A stretch of 64,000 bases of DNA from an uncultured Flavobacteriaceae bacterium (GTDB lineage Bacteria; Bacteroidota; Bacteroidia; Flavobacteriales; Flavobacteriaceae): NCBI GenBank assembly GCA_947494325.1, contig CANLUS010000003.1:186001-250000 (forward strand), written 5' to 3'. Positions 17,607 to 25,428 of the stretch are shown piece by piece (positions within the stretch are counted from its first letter, which is position 1; every line of letters begins with the position of its first letter). The position numbers and the translations under genes are program-made. The notes below the pieces were generated by a model that was not told the DNA's origin, made no database searches, and worked only from the letters and a program-made list of their open reading frames with translations.

Positions 17607-18786
17607 AAAGAGTTTTTCTCGTGATATTATGAAAACTTTCCATATACAAATCGGTAATATGAGACATCGGTAAAGAAGTGGCAGCTTTATAATTAATCCT
17701 ACCCAGGTTTCTTCTATACTTGTCATTAGTTAAGATGTTTTCTATGGCCTCAGTTAAACTATCGACTGAGTTAGGTTCGAAAAACTCACCTTCATACCCT
17801 TCATCCTTAACTAAAAGTGCTAAATCTCCTAGATTAGGCATTACAACTGCTTTTCCATAGCTTCCTGCCTGATGCAAAACACCTGAACTCCCCGTTGTTG
17901 AGGTATATGGAAATACAACAACAGCACTCTCTTGAAAAATGCTGGCTACATCGCTTTCTTCAACATATCCTGTAAAAGTAATTTGAGGTACATTTTTATA
18001 TTTTTCTTCCACCTCTTTTAAATATCCCGGAACGTTTGGGTTATCTGTTCCTGCGATAACAACTTCTATGTTTAATTGAGACCTTTTACGTATCTTTTCA
18101 ATAGCCTCTATTAAAATTTCAACTTTTTTATAGGTACCGAATTTTCCAAAGGTCATTACTTTTAAAGGGCCAGGAGCTAGTTCATATGAAGGCTCTTCTG
18201 GAATTTCGAAAGTTCCATGTGGAATATTGATAACATTGGTTGCATTGTATTTTTCTTTTAAAATGTCTACATATTTTGGCATTGTTAACGCCACAACATC
18301 AGCTTTCAATATAAATTTAGTCAATAGTGTACCAATAGAATTATAGATCTTTTGTAAAAGCTTGTTTTTAGTGAACCCTGCCGTATTTAAGTCTACTTGC
18401 TCCAAAATATTATGAAGCAATACAATATTTGGTATCTTTTTTATACTACAAACCCATGGTAACAAAAGACCTAAGGCAGCTGCTATTTTCTTATCACCAA
18501 ATTTCATGAACTGAAGATTAAATAAAACAGCATCTGGTTTTGTTGAATTAATAGCTTTGGTGATGCTAAATAGGTTACTATAGCTATTAAAAGACCAGCA
18601 CTCTTGAACTGTTATTTTACAACCGTCTTCAACAAACGATAGATCTTTTTCTCCTTCAGTGGTGTCAGTGAGTAGAACAATTTCAGTTATTTCTGCTTTC
18701 TGTCTAAAGTATTTTACTAAATGGTAAGCGTATTCGTTTAATGTTACCTTACTCGGTGGATATGCTGTTACTAGGGCTAATTTCAT
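17596..18786 (-). CDS. Family 4-type glycosyltransferase
   Basis: 396 residues with the two-Rossmann GT-B fold. The N-terminal half has an acceptor-side region (MKLALVTAYPPSKVTLNEYA); the C-terminal half has the donor-binding region KVMTFGKFGTYKKVEILIEA, VIAGTDNPNVPGYL and the E-x7-E-like stretch around VVFPYTSTTGSSGVLHQAGS. It is cytoplasmic or peripheral and should add a nucleotide-activated sugar during exopolysaccharide building. It is downstream of the flippase with a 103-bp gap holding its own phased-repeat promoter (site C), so it can be transcribed separately. Confidence 0.88.
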   Translation of the reverse strand: MKLALVTAYPPSKVTLNEYAYHLVKYFRQKAEITEIVLLTDTTEGEKDLSFVEDGCKITVQECWSFNSYSNLFSITKAINSTKPDAVLFNLQFMKFGDKKIAAALGLLLPWVCSIKKIPNIVLLHNILEQVDLNTAGFTKNKLLQKIYNSIGTLLTKFILKADVVALTMPKYVDILKEKYNATNVINIPHGTFEIPEEPSYELAPGPLKVMTFGKFGTYKKVEILIEAIEKIRKRSQLNIEVVIAGTDNPNVPGYLKEVEEKYKNVPQITFTGYVEESDVASIFQESAVVVFPYTSTTGSSGVLHQAGSYGKAVVMPNLGDLALLVKDEGYEGEFFEPNSVDSLTEAIENILTNDKYRRNLGRINYKAATSLPMSHITDLYMESFHNITRKTLFNY

Positions 18787-18810
18787 AATTATTTAGTTTT
18801 GTTTGCTTCA

Positions 18811-18878
18811 CAAATTTCATTGTTTTAAGATCATTCTATAGTGAAAGTAAGGTAGAATGCTAATTACTGTCGGTGAAG
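18811..18878 (-). promoter_or_regulatory. Phased-repeat operator and promoter (site C)
   Basis: TCGGTGAAG at 18870 and AAGGTAGAA at 18849 are 21 bp apart. The 30-bp spacing to GAAATTTG (-7-like, minus strand 18818-18811) matches sites A, B, D and F. The stretch 18862-18877 is 15/16 identical to 21849-21864 (site B), and GGTAGAAT is shared with site E. It drives the GT4 gene. Confidence 0.55.
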
Positions 18879-18889
18879 GGTAGTTTTCT

Positions 18890-20149
18890 TTAGATAACGT
18901 TATTTTTTTTCTGGATGTGATCTTTAAAAAAGTAAAGTAGCTGCACCACAAGTAAGATGAGCATAGCCACAATCTGCATATGAACTACTTGCTCTAAAGT
19001 TTCATGAAATACAGTGATTAATACTATTTGTAACATACCTAGGATTCCAGATAGAATTACGGGGATATATTTATCTAACGACAAATAGTAATAAGCGAAA
19101 ATGTTAGAGATAGCAAATAAAGAGGTAGCAATGGCATATTTATATAATAGTGGAGCCATCGAAGTATAACTTCCTCCAAAAAGTAGTGTGATAATCAGCT
19201 CCGGAAATAGAAAGCAGGTGATCACAATAACGGCCGAAATTGAAACAATATAGCCTATATATTTAAACAAGACAGAAGCCGTTTCTTTTCCCTCTTTTTT
19301 TAAGCTTACTACAGTTGGTAATAGCAGCATTACAAACATCCAAGCGATAAAGTACACGACTCTACCAATAAGAGCCAAGGAAGCATACAAACCAGCCTCG
19401 AAGGATTCGAAATAATGCTTCACCATTAAAATATCACTATTGTTTATCAAAATCTGAGTTAATTCATAAAAAGCGGTTAAGATGAAAAAATTTCGAATGT
19501 TGGTATTTTCAATTTTATCAAGATGAAAAGCATTTTTAAAAGATATATATTTCACCTTTAACGGAAATAACCCAAACACAAATGATAGTAAGATACCAAT
19601 GGCAACTCCGATAGATGATTGAATATTCAGACTATAGAGAATCGCAATAGTGAATAGTAAACGACTCAACATTTCTGCCTGATAGGTAATAGAGAGTGAC
19701 TTATATTCTTTCTTCCCTTGGTATACGCCTCTGTTAACGCTCATAATAAAATAGAAGGGAACACCTAATCCGAAAATAATGAACATGGTACTCGAAATAG
19801 TATTGAACAATTGCTGTAATTGGCTAGAAAATAGAATAATTAGCATACCAAAAACAACCCCTGTTATTGCGCCAGATTTATACATATTGGCAACGAAACC
19901 AGGCAAAGACAATTGGTCTAGTAAAACCGAGAATTTAGCCGTCACTAGTTGGAAAGTCATGGCTAAAAATGACAATACTAATAAAAATGTGACCAATACT
20001 GCTGCATCTGCAAATTGTTCAGGTCCTAAGACCCTTCCTAAGATCAAATTATAAAGGTAGTTTCCGCCATTAACGAAAAGAACACTAACCATGAACAATT
20101 GTTCTGGAGAAATCTGTCTTGCTTTAATATTTGAAATTATTTTGATCAC
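18890..20149 (-). CDS. Polysaccharide flippase (MATE/Wzx-like)
   Basis: 419 residues and about 12 membrane spans, with the oligosaccharide-flippase pattern near the start (NGGNYLYNLILGRVLGPEQF). Members move lipid-linked saccharides across the inner membrane. It is 15 bp downstream of the receiver-GT2 gene, so the two are co-transcribed and the enzyme pair probably makes and then flips a lipid-linked intermediate. The gap before the GT4 gene contains a separate promoter. Confidence 0.87.
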   Translation of the reverse strand: MIKIISNIKARQISPEQLFMVSVLFVNGGNYLYNLILGRVLGPEQFADAAVLVTFLLVLSFLAMTFQLVTAKFSVLLDQLSLPGFVANMYKSGAITGVVFGMLIILFSSQLQQLFNTISSTMFIIFGLGVPFYFIMSVNRGVYQGKKEYKSLSITYQAEMLSRLLFTIAILYSLNIQSSIGVAIGILLSFVFGLFPLKVKYISFKNAFHLDKIENTNIRNFFILTAFYELTQILINNSDILMVKHYFESFEAGLYASLALIGRVVYFIAWMFVMLLLPTVVSLKKEGKETASVLFKYIGYIVSISAVIVITCFLFPELIITLLFGGSYTSMAPLLYKYAIATSLFAISNIFAYYYLSLDKYIPVILSGILGMLQIVLITVFHETLEQVVHMQIVAMLILLVVQLLYFFKDHIQKKNNVI

Positions 20150-20164
20150 TTTAAGTAGTGTTTA

Positions 20165-21310
20165 TTATCTGTAATGAATTGCAATTTGCGCTAACTGCCC
20201 TACAATTTTTACAGAATCTTTCATTGAAAGTTTTGAACCGTCTACGTGAATCCATTTTTTTAGTGGTTGTTCACATATCATAGAAATTGCATTTTTCACT
20301 CCGTATTTTTTACCCATTCTTTTGAATATTTCAACGTCAAATATCCAACGCGTTACAAATTTGTCGTTAAATATTTCTGGAACGATATCTCTGCGCATAA
20401 TTTTAGCACCACATTGTGTGTCGTTAAAACTCATACCAAGAATTTTTCTGATAAATAAATTAATAGTTTTGCTAATAACGCTTCGAGCTGAATCCTTAGA
20501 TATTTTTGCGCCCATTCGAGACATGCGAGATCCACTCACAATTTTAAAGTCTGAAGTGCTTATTGTTTTAACTAAATCGTCAAAGTCATTGAAGTCTGTA
20601 GATAAATCGGCATCGAGAAAACCTATATAGTCTAATTGTTTATCTTTTTCCAAGTGCAACATTCCTTGTCGTACGGCTTCACCTTTACCGCCGTTAACTT
20701 TACAGTCATAAATGCTTATATAATCTTCTCTCCCTTCCTTTAACTTTTCTAAAACTTCTAGTGTGTTATCTTTACTGCCATCATTTACAAAACATAAATG
20801 ATACCCTAAATTACTATCTATAAAGTCGATAAAATCCTTGCTCAAAAGACGCTCCTCTTCGTTATAACATGGGATGACAACCCCTACACAATTTTCTTGA
20901 AGCATTTTTGTTTTGAATTTATCTTTAGAGCTTTGAAAATTTGGATTATCAGGGACTCCGATTAATCTTTTAACACGAGCTGCAACTTCGTTTAGACTAA
21001 CAGGTTTTTTCATATAATCGTCGGCGCCTAAATGAAAACCACAAACAATAATATCTTCGCGTGTATTACCAGACATTACAAGAATAGGTATTTCCGATTT
21101 TTTTACATCTCTAACAATTTTTACCACGTCTAATCCTGACATCCCATCCATATTAATATCGACTATAATAAGATCTGGTTGGAAAGTATCGTAGATTTTT
21201 ATTCCTTCTAATCCGTTTTTTGCCGTCTTTACGATATATCCTAAATCACCTAAATGTTTTTCTAAGGATAGCGTTATAAGTTGTTGATCATCTATTGCTA
21301 AAATTTTCAT
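20165..21310 (-). CDS. Receiver domain fused to family 2 glycosyltransferase
   Basis: 381 residues. Residues 1-120 form a complete receiver domain: acidic pair in AIDDQQ, phospho-acceptor Asp51 (DLIIVDINMDG), Ser in LVMSGN and Lys in YMKKPVSL. Residues ~140-381 are a dolichyl-phosphate-type GT2: GVVIPCYNEEERL, FVNDGSKDNTLEV and the metal site FLDADLSTDF, then NDTQCGAKIMRRD. All receiver and transferase residues look intact, so sugar transfer may be switched directly by phosphorylation rather than through transcription. The STAS gene lies upstream and the flippase downstream. A palindromic element (21417-21447) precedes it. It is the paralogue of the shorter GT2 at 10987. The kinase is unknown; the orphan kinases of the 28-35 kb operon are candidates. 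Confidence 0.9.
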   Translation of the reverse strand: MKILAIDDQQLITLSLEKHLGDLGYIVKTAKNGLEGIKIYDTFQPDLIIVDINMDGMSGLDVVKIVRDVKKSEIPILVMSGNTREDIIVCGFHLGADDYMKKPVSLNEVAARVKRLIGVPDNPNFQSSKDKFKTKMLQENCVGVVIPCYNEEERLLSKDFIDFIDSNLGYHLCFVNDGSKDNTLEVLEKLKEGREDYISIYDCKVNGGKGEAVRQGMLHLEKDKQLDYIGFLDADLSTDFNDFDDLVKTISTSDFKIVSGSRMSRMGAKISKDSARSVISKTINLFIRKILGMSFNDTQCGAKIMRRDIVPEIFNDKFVTRWIFDVEIFKRMGKKYGVKNAISMICEQPLKKWIHVDGSKLSMKDSVKIVGQLAQIAIHYR

Positions 21311-21416
21311 AACTGTATTTTTTGATTTGTTTAACGAGTTAAATGAGATGTGTTGTAATCGTTTCTACAACGTAAGATTCTCATTTATAATATGTTGATT
21401 TGTTTGTTTTGCTTGC

Positions 21417-21447
21417 GGTTAAATCACGTATTTTTTGTGGTAAAACC
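21417..21447 (-). promoter_or_regulatory. Palindromic element (copy 2) upstream of receiver-GT2
   Basis: GGTT and CAC are mirrored by GTG and AACC around an AT-rich 9-bp core. It is closely similar to 5536-5565. It lies 107-137 bp upstream of the receiver-GT2 start, between it and the STAS gene; no clear -7 box follows. Confidence 0.4.
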
Positions 21448-21481
21448 GTAATATTCATTTTATGAGTTCTTAAATTTTTCT

Positions 21482-21760
21482 TTAAGCTACCAGTAAGGAA
21501 GTTCCTTGATTTCGAAGTTGATTGAATTTTAATCCGGTAATACAAAGTCTTTGATTCATACAAGAAATCTGCTCATATAATTCTTCTAATCCTTTCATTC
21601 CAGCAAGATCAATTTTCTTGATTCCTGCGATGTTTAGTATGATATTCGGGCCTAAATCAATGGTATAGTTAAAATGACTTTTTAAATGCGATAAGGTTTT
21701 GTTATTTAAAACTCCTGTTAAATAAAATACGTCTTTGATTCTTTTAATTTCTAAATCCAT
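21482..21760 (-). CDS. STAS-domain protein lacking the phospho-site
   Basis: 92 residues, essentially one STAS domain of the SpoIIAA/anti-anti-sigma fold. The loop that normally reads D-S-S-G reads IKKIDLAGMKGL, so the Ser/Thr that is phosphorylated in SpoIIAA-type proteins is Ala here. It may be a constitutive binding partner rather than a kinase-switched one. It is first in the STAS/receiver-GT2/flippase set and is driven by site B. In other bacteria STAS proteins control anti-sigma factors or polysaccharide output; no matching anti-sigma kinase is seen nearby. Confidence 0.8.
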   Translation of the reverse strand: MDLEIKRIKDVFYLTGVLNNKTLSHLKSHFNYTIDLGPNIILNIAGIKKIDLAGMKGLEELYEQISCMNQRLCITGLKFNQLRNQGTSLLVA

Positions 21761-21797
21761 AGCTTGTTTTTTTAAATTGTTTTTCTTTTTCTTACTT

Positions 21798-21865
21798 CAA
21801 AATTGCAAAGATCTTGTTGATTTGATGCCAGTCTTTCGATGAATCGCCAATTGCTGTCGGTGAAT
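21798..21865 (-). promoter_or_regulatory. Phased-repeat operator and promoter (site B)
   Basis: TCGATGAAT (21836) and TCGGTGAAT (21857) are exactly 21 bp apart. CAATTTTG (-7-like) on the minus strand at 21805-21798 is 30 bp from the proximal repeat. It is placed to drive the STAS/receiver-GT2/flippase genes, and lies 45 bp from the plus-strand TPR/beta-barrel gene, which has TAAATTTG at 21897-21904. Confidence 0.65.
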
Positions 21866-21909
21866 GATTCCATTTATATACTTAACTTGCAGTAATTAAA
21901 TTTGTCGCT

Positions 21910-23970
21910 ATGAAGAATCGATTTTTAGTATGGGTATTAATGCTATGTTTTGCACATTTGAATGCGCAAGACATGAAAGAAGGTTTCACGTATCTAGAAA
22001 CTGGAAAATATAAAGATGCAGAAACCTACTTTTTTAAAATACTTGTTGATTATCCAGATAATAAAACGGCCAGATTATGTTATGGTAGGGCAGTAGGTTT
22101 AAATGGAGATTCGAAAAAGGCGGTAAGTATTTTTACAGATTTATTGGAAGCCTATCCTTCTGACTATGAAATTAAACTAAACTATGCAGAGTCTTTATTG
22201 TGGAATAAAGAATTTAACAAGGCGAAACCTTATTATAAAGGTCTTGTAGATGAAAACCTCCAAAGTTTTCCTGCCTTATTAGGCTACGCGAACACCTTGT
22301 CTAATTTAGAAGAGTTTGATGCAGCTTTAAAATATGTAAATAAGGCGCTCGAAGTATCCCCAGGAAATAACAATGCGTTAATTTCGAAGAAGTACATCCG
22401 ATTGGGATTCGCCAATCAGTATATGAAAAAGCAAAATTATACTGAGGCCGTTACGATTTTAGAGAAAAATTTAGAAGAATTTAAGAATGATAAAGAAAGT
22501 TTATTGAGTATGGCGAATGTTTATCTCAATTCAAATGAACTCGCAAAAGCTAAGAAAACATACCAATTACTATCAAATACTGACGAAGGTAAAATTATTG
22601 CACTAAATGGTCAAGCTCTTGTACATCATTTGGATGGTAAAGAGAAAGATGCTTTACTAGTAAGCGAACAGGCCTATAAACAACTGAATGAAATATCGAA
22701 TCAAAATTTAATAAACCAAACAAAAGAACGGTACGCACAAGCATTGATATGGAATAAAAAGTATGTTCCAGCGAAAAGATTGATTGATGACATTAATAAA
22801 GATCATCCTGATGAAAATTGGGCCTTAGCTTTAAGGGCTACCTTAAATATATATAAGAGTAACTTTAAGGAAAGTATCGATGACTATGACCTTATTTTAA
22901 AGAATGATATTACCTCTTTTGATGGTAATTTGGGAAAAGCGAATGCTTTAAAAGCCACCAATGCATTTAGGCAAGCATATGATGCAGCTAAAAAGACATT
23001 GAAGTATCATGATAATCAAAAAGACGCGTTAAGTTTTATAAAAATGCTCGAAGAAAATTTTACACCTTTTGCAGAGCATAAGGTGGCCTATAGTTTTGAT
23101 AATGGTGATAATTCGGCGTGGTCTATTACAAATACAATTCAGTACCCATTATCGACGAAGTTAAGTTTACACGGAGATTATACCTACCGCACAACACGTA
23201 ATTCAAATAGCAACAATAAGGCAACTGCGAACACTTTTAATGTTGGGTTTTCTTATCGATTACATCCATCAATTTTATTCAAAGGTCAAGCTGGATTAAG
23301 CGCTACATCTTCAGAAATAAACGATTTTAATCGTTTTTTATCTGATTTATCTTTTAAAATAAAGCCATATAAGCTTCAGGATTTAGAAGTTGGTTATAAG
23401 AGAACAATTGAAAGTTTTAATGCCGACCTATTAGCTAGAGAAATAGTTCAGGATAATTTTTATGCAAATTATAATGTTAGTTCCAATTTTAATCTTGGTT
23501 GGTTTACACAGTACTACTATACTTCACAGAATGACGAAAACACAAGGAATTTACTCTTTACGTCGTTGTATTACAATATATTGAGTAAACCGGTTTTAAA
23601 AGCTGGGGTGAATTATCAATATATTACGTTTAAAAATCAAGTGCCGACTATTTATTTTAGTCCAGAAAAATTTAATGCCGTTGAAATTTTCGTTGATCTG
23701 CTTAAAGATGAGAACATAGTGAAAGAATCGGAGTGGTTTTATGGGGTGAATTTGGCTACGGGCTATCAATTTATCAATGATGATGAAAAACAAAGTACGT
23801 ATAGAGTTCAAGGAAAATTTGGCTATAAGTTTAAAGGAGGAGCTTTATTAAACTTCTATGGAACAAATAGTAATATCGCGTCTGTAACTGCCGCAGGGTT
23901 TAAATATACTGAGTTAGGGCTTAGATTCAAATGGTTCATTCCAACAAAAAAGAACGTTTTTACTAAATAG
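21910..23970 (+). CDS. TPR protein with C-terminal outer-membrane beta-barrel (exporter type)
   Basis: 686 residues with a signal peptide (MKNRFLVWVLMLCFAHLNAQ). Residues ~20-390 are consecutive TPR-like units (for example YLETGKYKDAETYFFKIL, EEFDAALKYVNKALEVSPGN). Residues ~395-686 are amphipathic strands of a YaiO-type beta-barrel ending in ELGLRFKWFIP. TPR plus barrel is the layout of polysaccharide exporters such as BcsC and PgaA, and with the adjoining transferases and GH5-like hydrolase this makes an export role likely. It is transcribed away from the STAS operon across site B. The -7 box TAAATTTG at 21897 would give an almost leaderless RNA. The sugar polymer is unknown. Confidence 0.83.
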   Translation: MKNRFLVWVLMLCFAHLNAQDMKEGFTYLETGKYKDAETYFFKILVDYPDNKTARLCYGRAVGLNGDSKKAVSIFTDLLEAYPSDYEIKLNYAESLLWNKEFNKAKPYYKGLVDENLQSFPALLGYANTLSNLEEFDAALKYVNKALEVSPGNNNALISKKYIRLGFANQYMKKQNYTEAVTILEKNLEEFKNDKESLLSMANVYLNSNELAKAKKTYQLLSNTDEGKIIALNGQALVHHLDGKEKDALLVSEQAYKQLNEISNQNLINQTKERYAQALIWNKKYVPAKRLIDDINKDHPDENWALALRATLNIYKSNFKESIDDYDLILKNDITSFDGNLGKANALKATNAFRQAYDAAKKTLKYHDNQKDALSFIKMLEENFTPFAEHKVAYSFDNGDNSAWSITNTIQYPLSTKLSLHGDYTYRTTRNSNSNNKATANTFNVGFSYRLHPSILFKGQAGLSATSSEINDFNRFLSDLSFKIKPYKLQDLEVGYKRTIESFNADLLAREIVQDNFYANYNVSSNFNLGWFTQYYYTSQNDENTRNLLFTSLYYNILSKPVLKAGVNYQYITFKNQVPTIYFSPEKFNAVEIFVDLLKDENIVKESEWFYGVNLATGYQFINDDEKQSTYRVQGKFGYKFKGGALLNFYGTNSNIASVTAAGFKYTELGLRFKWFIPTKKNVFTK

Positions 23971-24023
23971 AATTTGATTCATGCCATATATCTTAAGATT
24001 GGTGTGTATAACATAAAAACCTT

Positions 24024-25064
24024 TTAATACCCTAAAATACTCTTAATTTCATCAGAAATATCAATAACGTTTTTACGTTTTCGATTTGCCTGAACAATAA
24101 TGATTAAAACATCTTTTCCATCATAAAATCTTTTTACGACACATTCAAAATTACCCGCTTCACCATGATGCCAATGCTCTTTTATCCTACCATTCTTCCA
24201 AGTAACATTACCCAAAGGAGATTGTATATTGCCCCAAAAATCTGCCTTTTCAGACAAAAATTTTAAAGACTCTTTTTTAATAATCTTAAAGGCATGTAGA
24301 TTTGTAATCCAGTTTTGTAAGTCTTTTGCAGATAAACTAAATATTACACCTGAAATGGTTGCTTTATAGGCGTCTTCTTTGTAATTTTCATCAAAAGGAA
24401 TTGCCATCAGGCTCCGGTCTGAATACGGTACTTTTGGATGGATTATAGCACTTTTCAATCCAAAAGGAAGAAATAAATTCTCCTTCACATATTCAGAAAA
24501 AGGTTGTTTTGTAATACTTGCAACAATTTGTCCCAATAGTATCGGGCTATAATTGGTATATAAATAATCAGAGCCAGGTTTAAATTCTAATTCTTCCAGG
24601 TTTAATAAGTCGTTTTTTAGTTTTTGATCAGTTACACTTTCTCCTTTTCCAAAATATTTATCCCATGATACCTTTGGCAAACCACTTGTATATTGTAACA
24701 GGTTTTTTATCGTAATTTCAGAAGACCAATTTGGTAAGTCTTTCAAATAAATATCAATTGTATCATCTATATGTAACAATCCTTTTTCTTGTAGTTGCAT
24801 AATGGAAACTGCAGGAAATTCTTTATAGACCGAGCCTAAATCGAACCTAAATTGATTGGTTAATTTTATAGACTTAGAACCATCCGAAAAACCAAAAGAG
24901 TTTTCATAAATAGTTTCTCCGTTTTTAACGACTAAAACATTTCCATTAAATTTTCCTTTTTGAGCTTTTTCCTGTAAAAATGAATCTATAGAAGAATATT
25001 TTTTACAACTAAAGAAGGTGACGATAAAAGCTAGTATTGTAAGTTTGATAATATTTTGGTTCAT
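24024..25064 (-). CDS. Serine beta-lactamase-like lipoprotein hydrolase
   Basis: 346 residues. A lipoprotein signal (ILAFIVTFFSC, Cys20) is followed by the class C/PBP-like hydrolase fold: SxxK as FDLGSVYKEF, YxN as YTNYSPILLG and the third-box HHGEAG. Such enzymes hydrolyse esters or peptides and are not necessarily resistance enzymes. It is anchored in the envelope. It converges on the TPR/beta-barrel gene. There is no obvious link to the polysaccharide genes. The 364-bp gap behind it (25065-25428) holds only a terminator. Confidence 0.87.
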   Translation of the reverse strand: MNQNIIKLTILAFIVTFFSCKKYSSIDSFLQEKAQKGKFNGNVLVVKNGETIYENSFGFSDGSKSIKLTNQFRFDLGSVYKEFPAVSIMQLQEKGLLHIDDTIDIYLKDLPNWSSEITIKNLLQYTSGLPKVSWDKYFGKGESVTDQKLKNDLLNLEELEFKPGSDYLYTNYSPILLGQIVASITKQPFSEYVKENLFLPFGLKSAIIHPKVPYSDRSLMAIPFDENYKEDAYKATISGVIFSLSAKDLQNWITNLHAFKIIKKESLKFLSEKADFWGNIQSPLGNVTWKNGRIKEHWHHGEAGNFECVVKRFYDGKDVLIIIVQANRKRKNVIDISDEIKSILGY

Positions 25065-25319
25065 AAATATAAGATGCTAGTTCTATTTTTCAACGATTCA
25101 AAAGAGAAATCGTTACAATGCTAAATGCAAATAAATATGCCGAGTTGTAGTTAACTTCGTAAACTTATCGTAATCTGGCTTTTAAAACCAATTGTTTTCT
25201 TAACTAGGCTTATGTATATATATCGAAACAAACTTGTTTTCGCTTGTAACAACTGTTTCTAAGACCATTCTAAACATTACTATACCAAACACTATAATTA
25301 GATAAAAGGTTTAAAAAAG

Positions 25320-25362
25320 AGAGGTGTATAAAAATCTTCACTAAGATTATTTATACACCTCT
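25320..25362 (-). terminator. Long bulged terminator, minus strand
   Basis: An outer stem (25320-25332 with 25350-25362), a one-base bulge and an inner 6-bp stem with a CACT loop, then a T-run on the minus strand. It ends the 25429-28035 gene. Related long stems occur at 28183 and 28371. Confidence 0.75.
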
Positions 25363-25428
25363 TCAATTGCTATGAAAAAATTACTTTATTTACTAATTAT
25401 AATAGTATTATAGATGTTATTAAAATGA

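Noticed and set aside
25372-25413. 13-codon hydrophobic frame (MKKLLYLLIIIVL) on the plus strand
   Set aside because: Too short, no promoter, lies opposite the end of the 25429 gene transcript.
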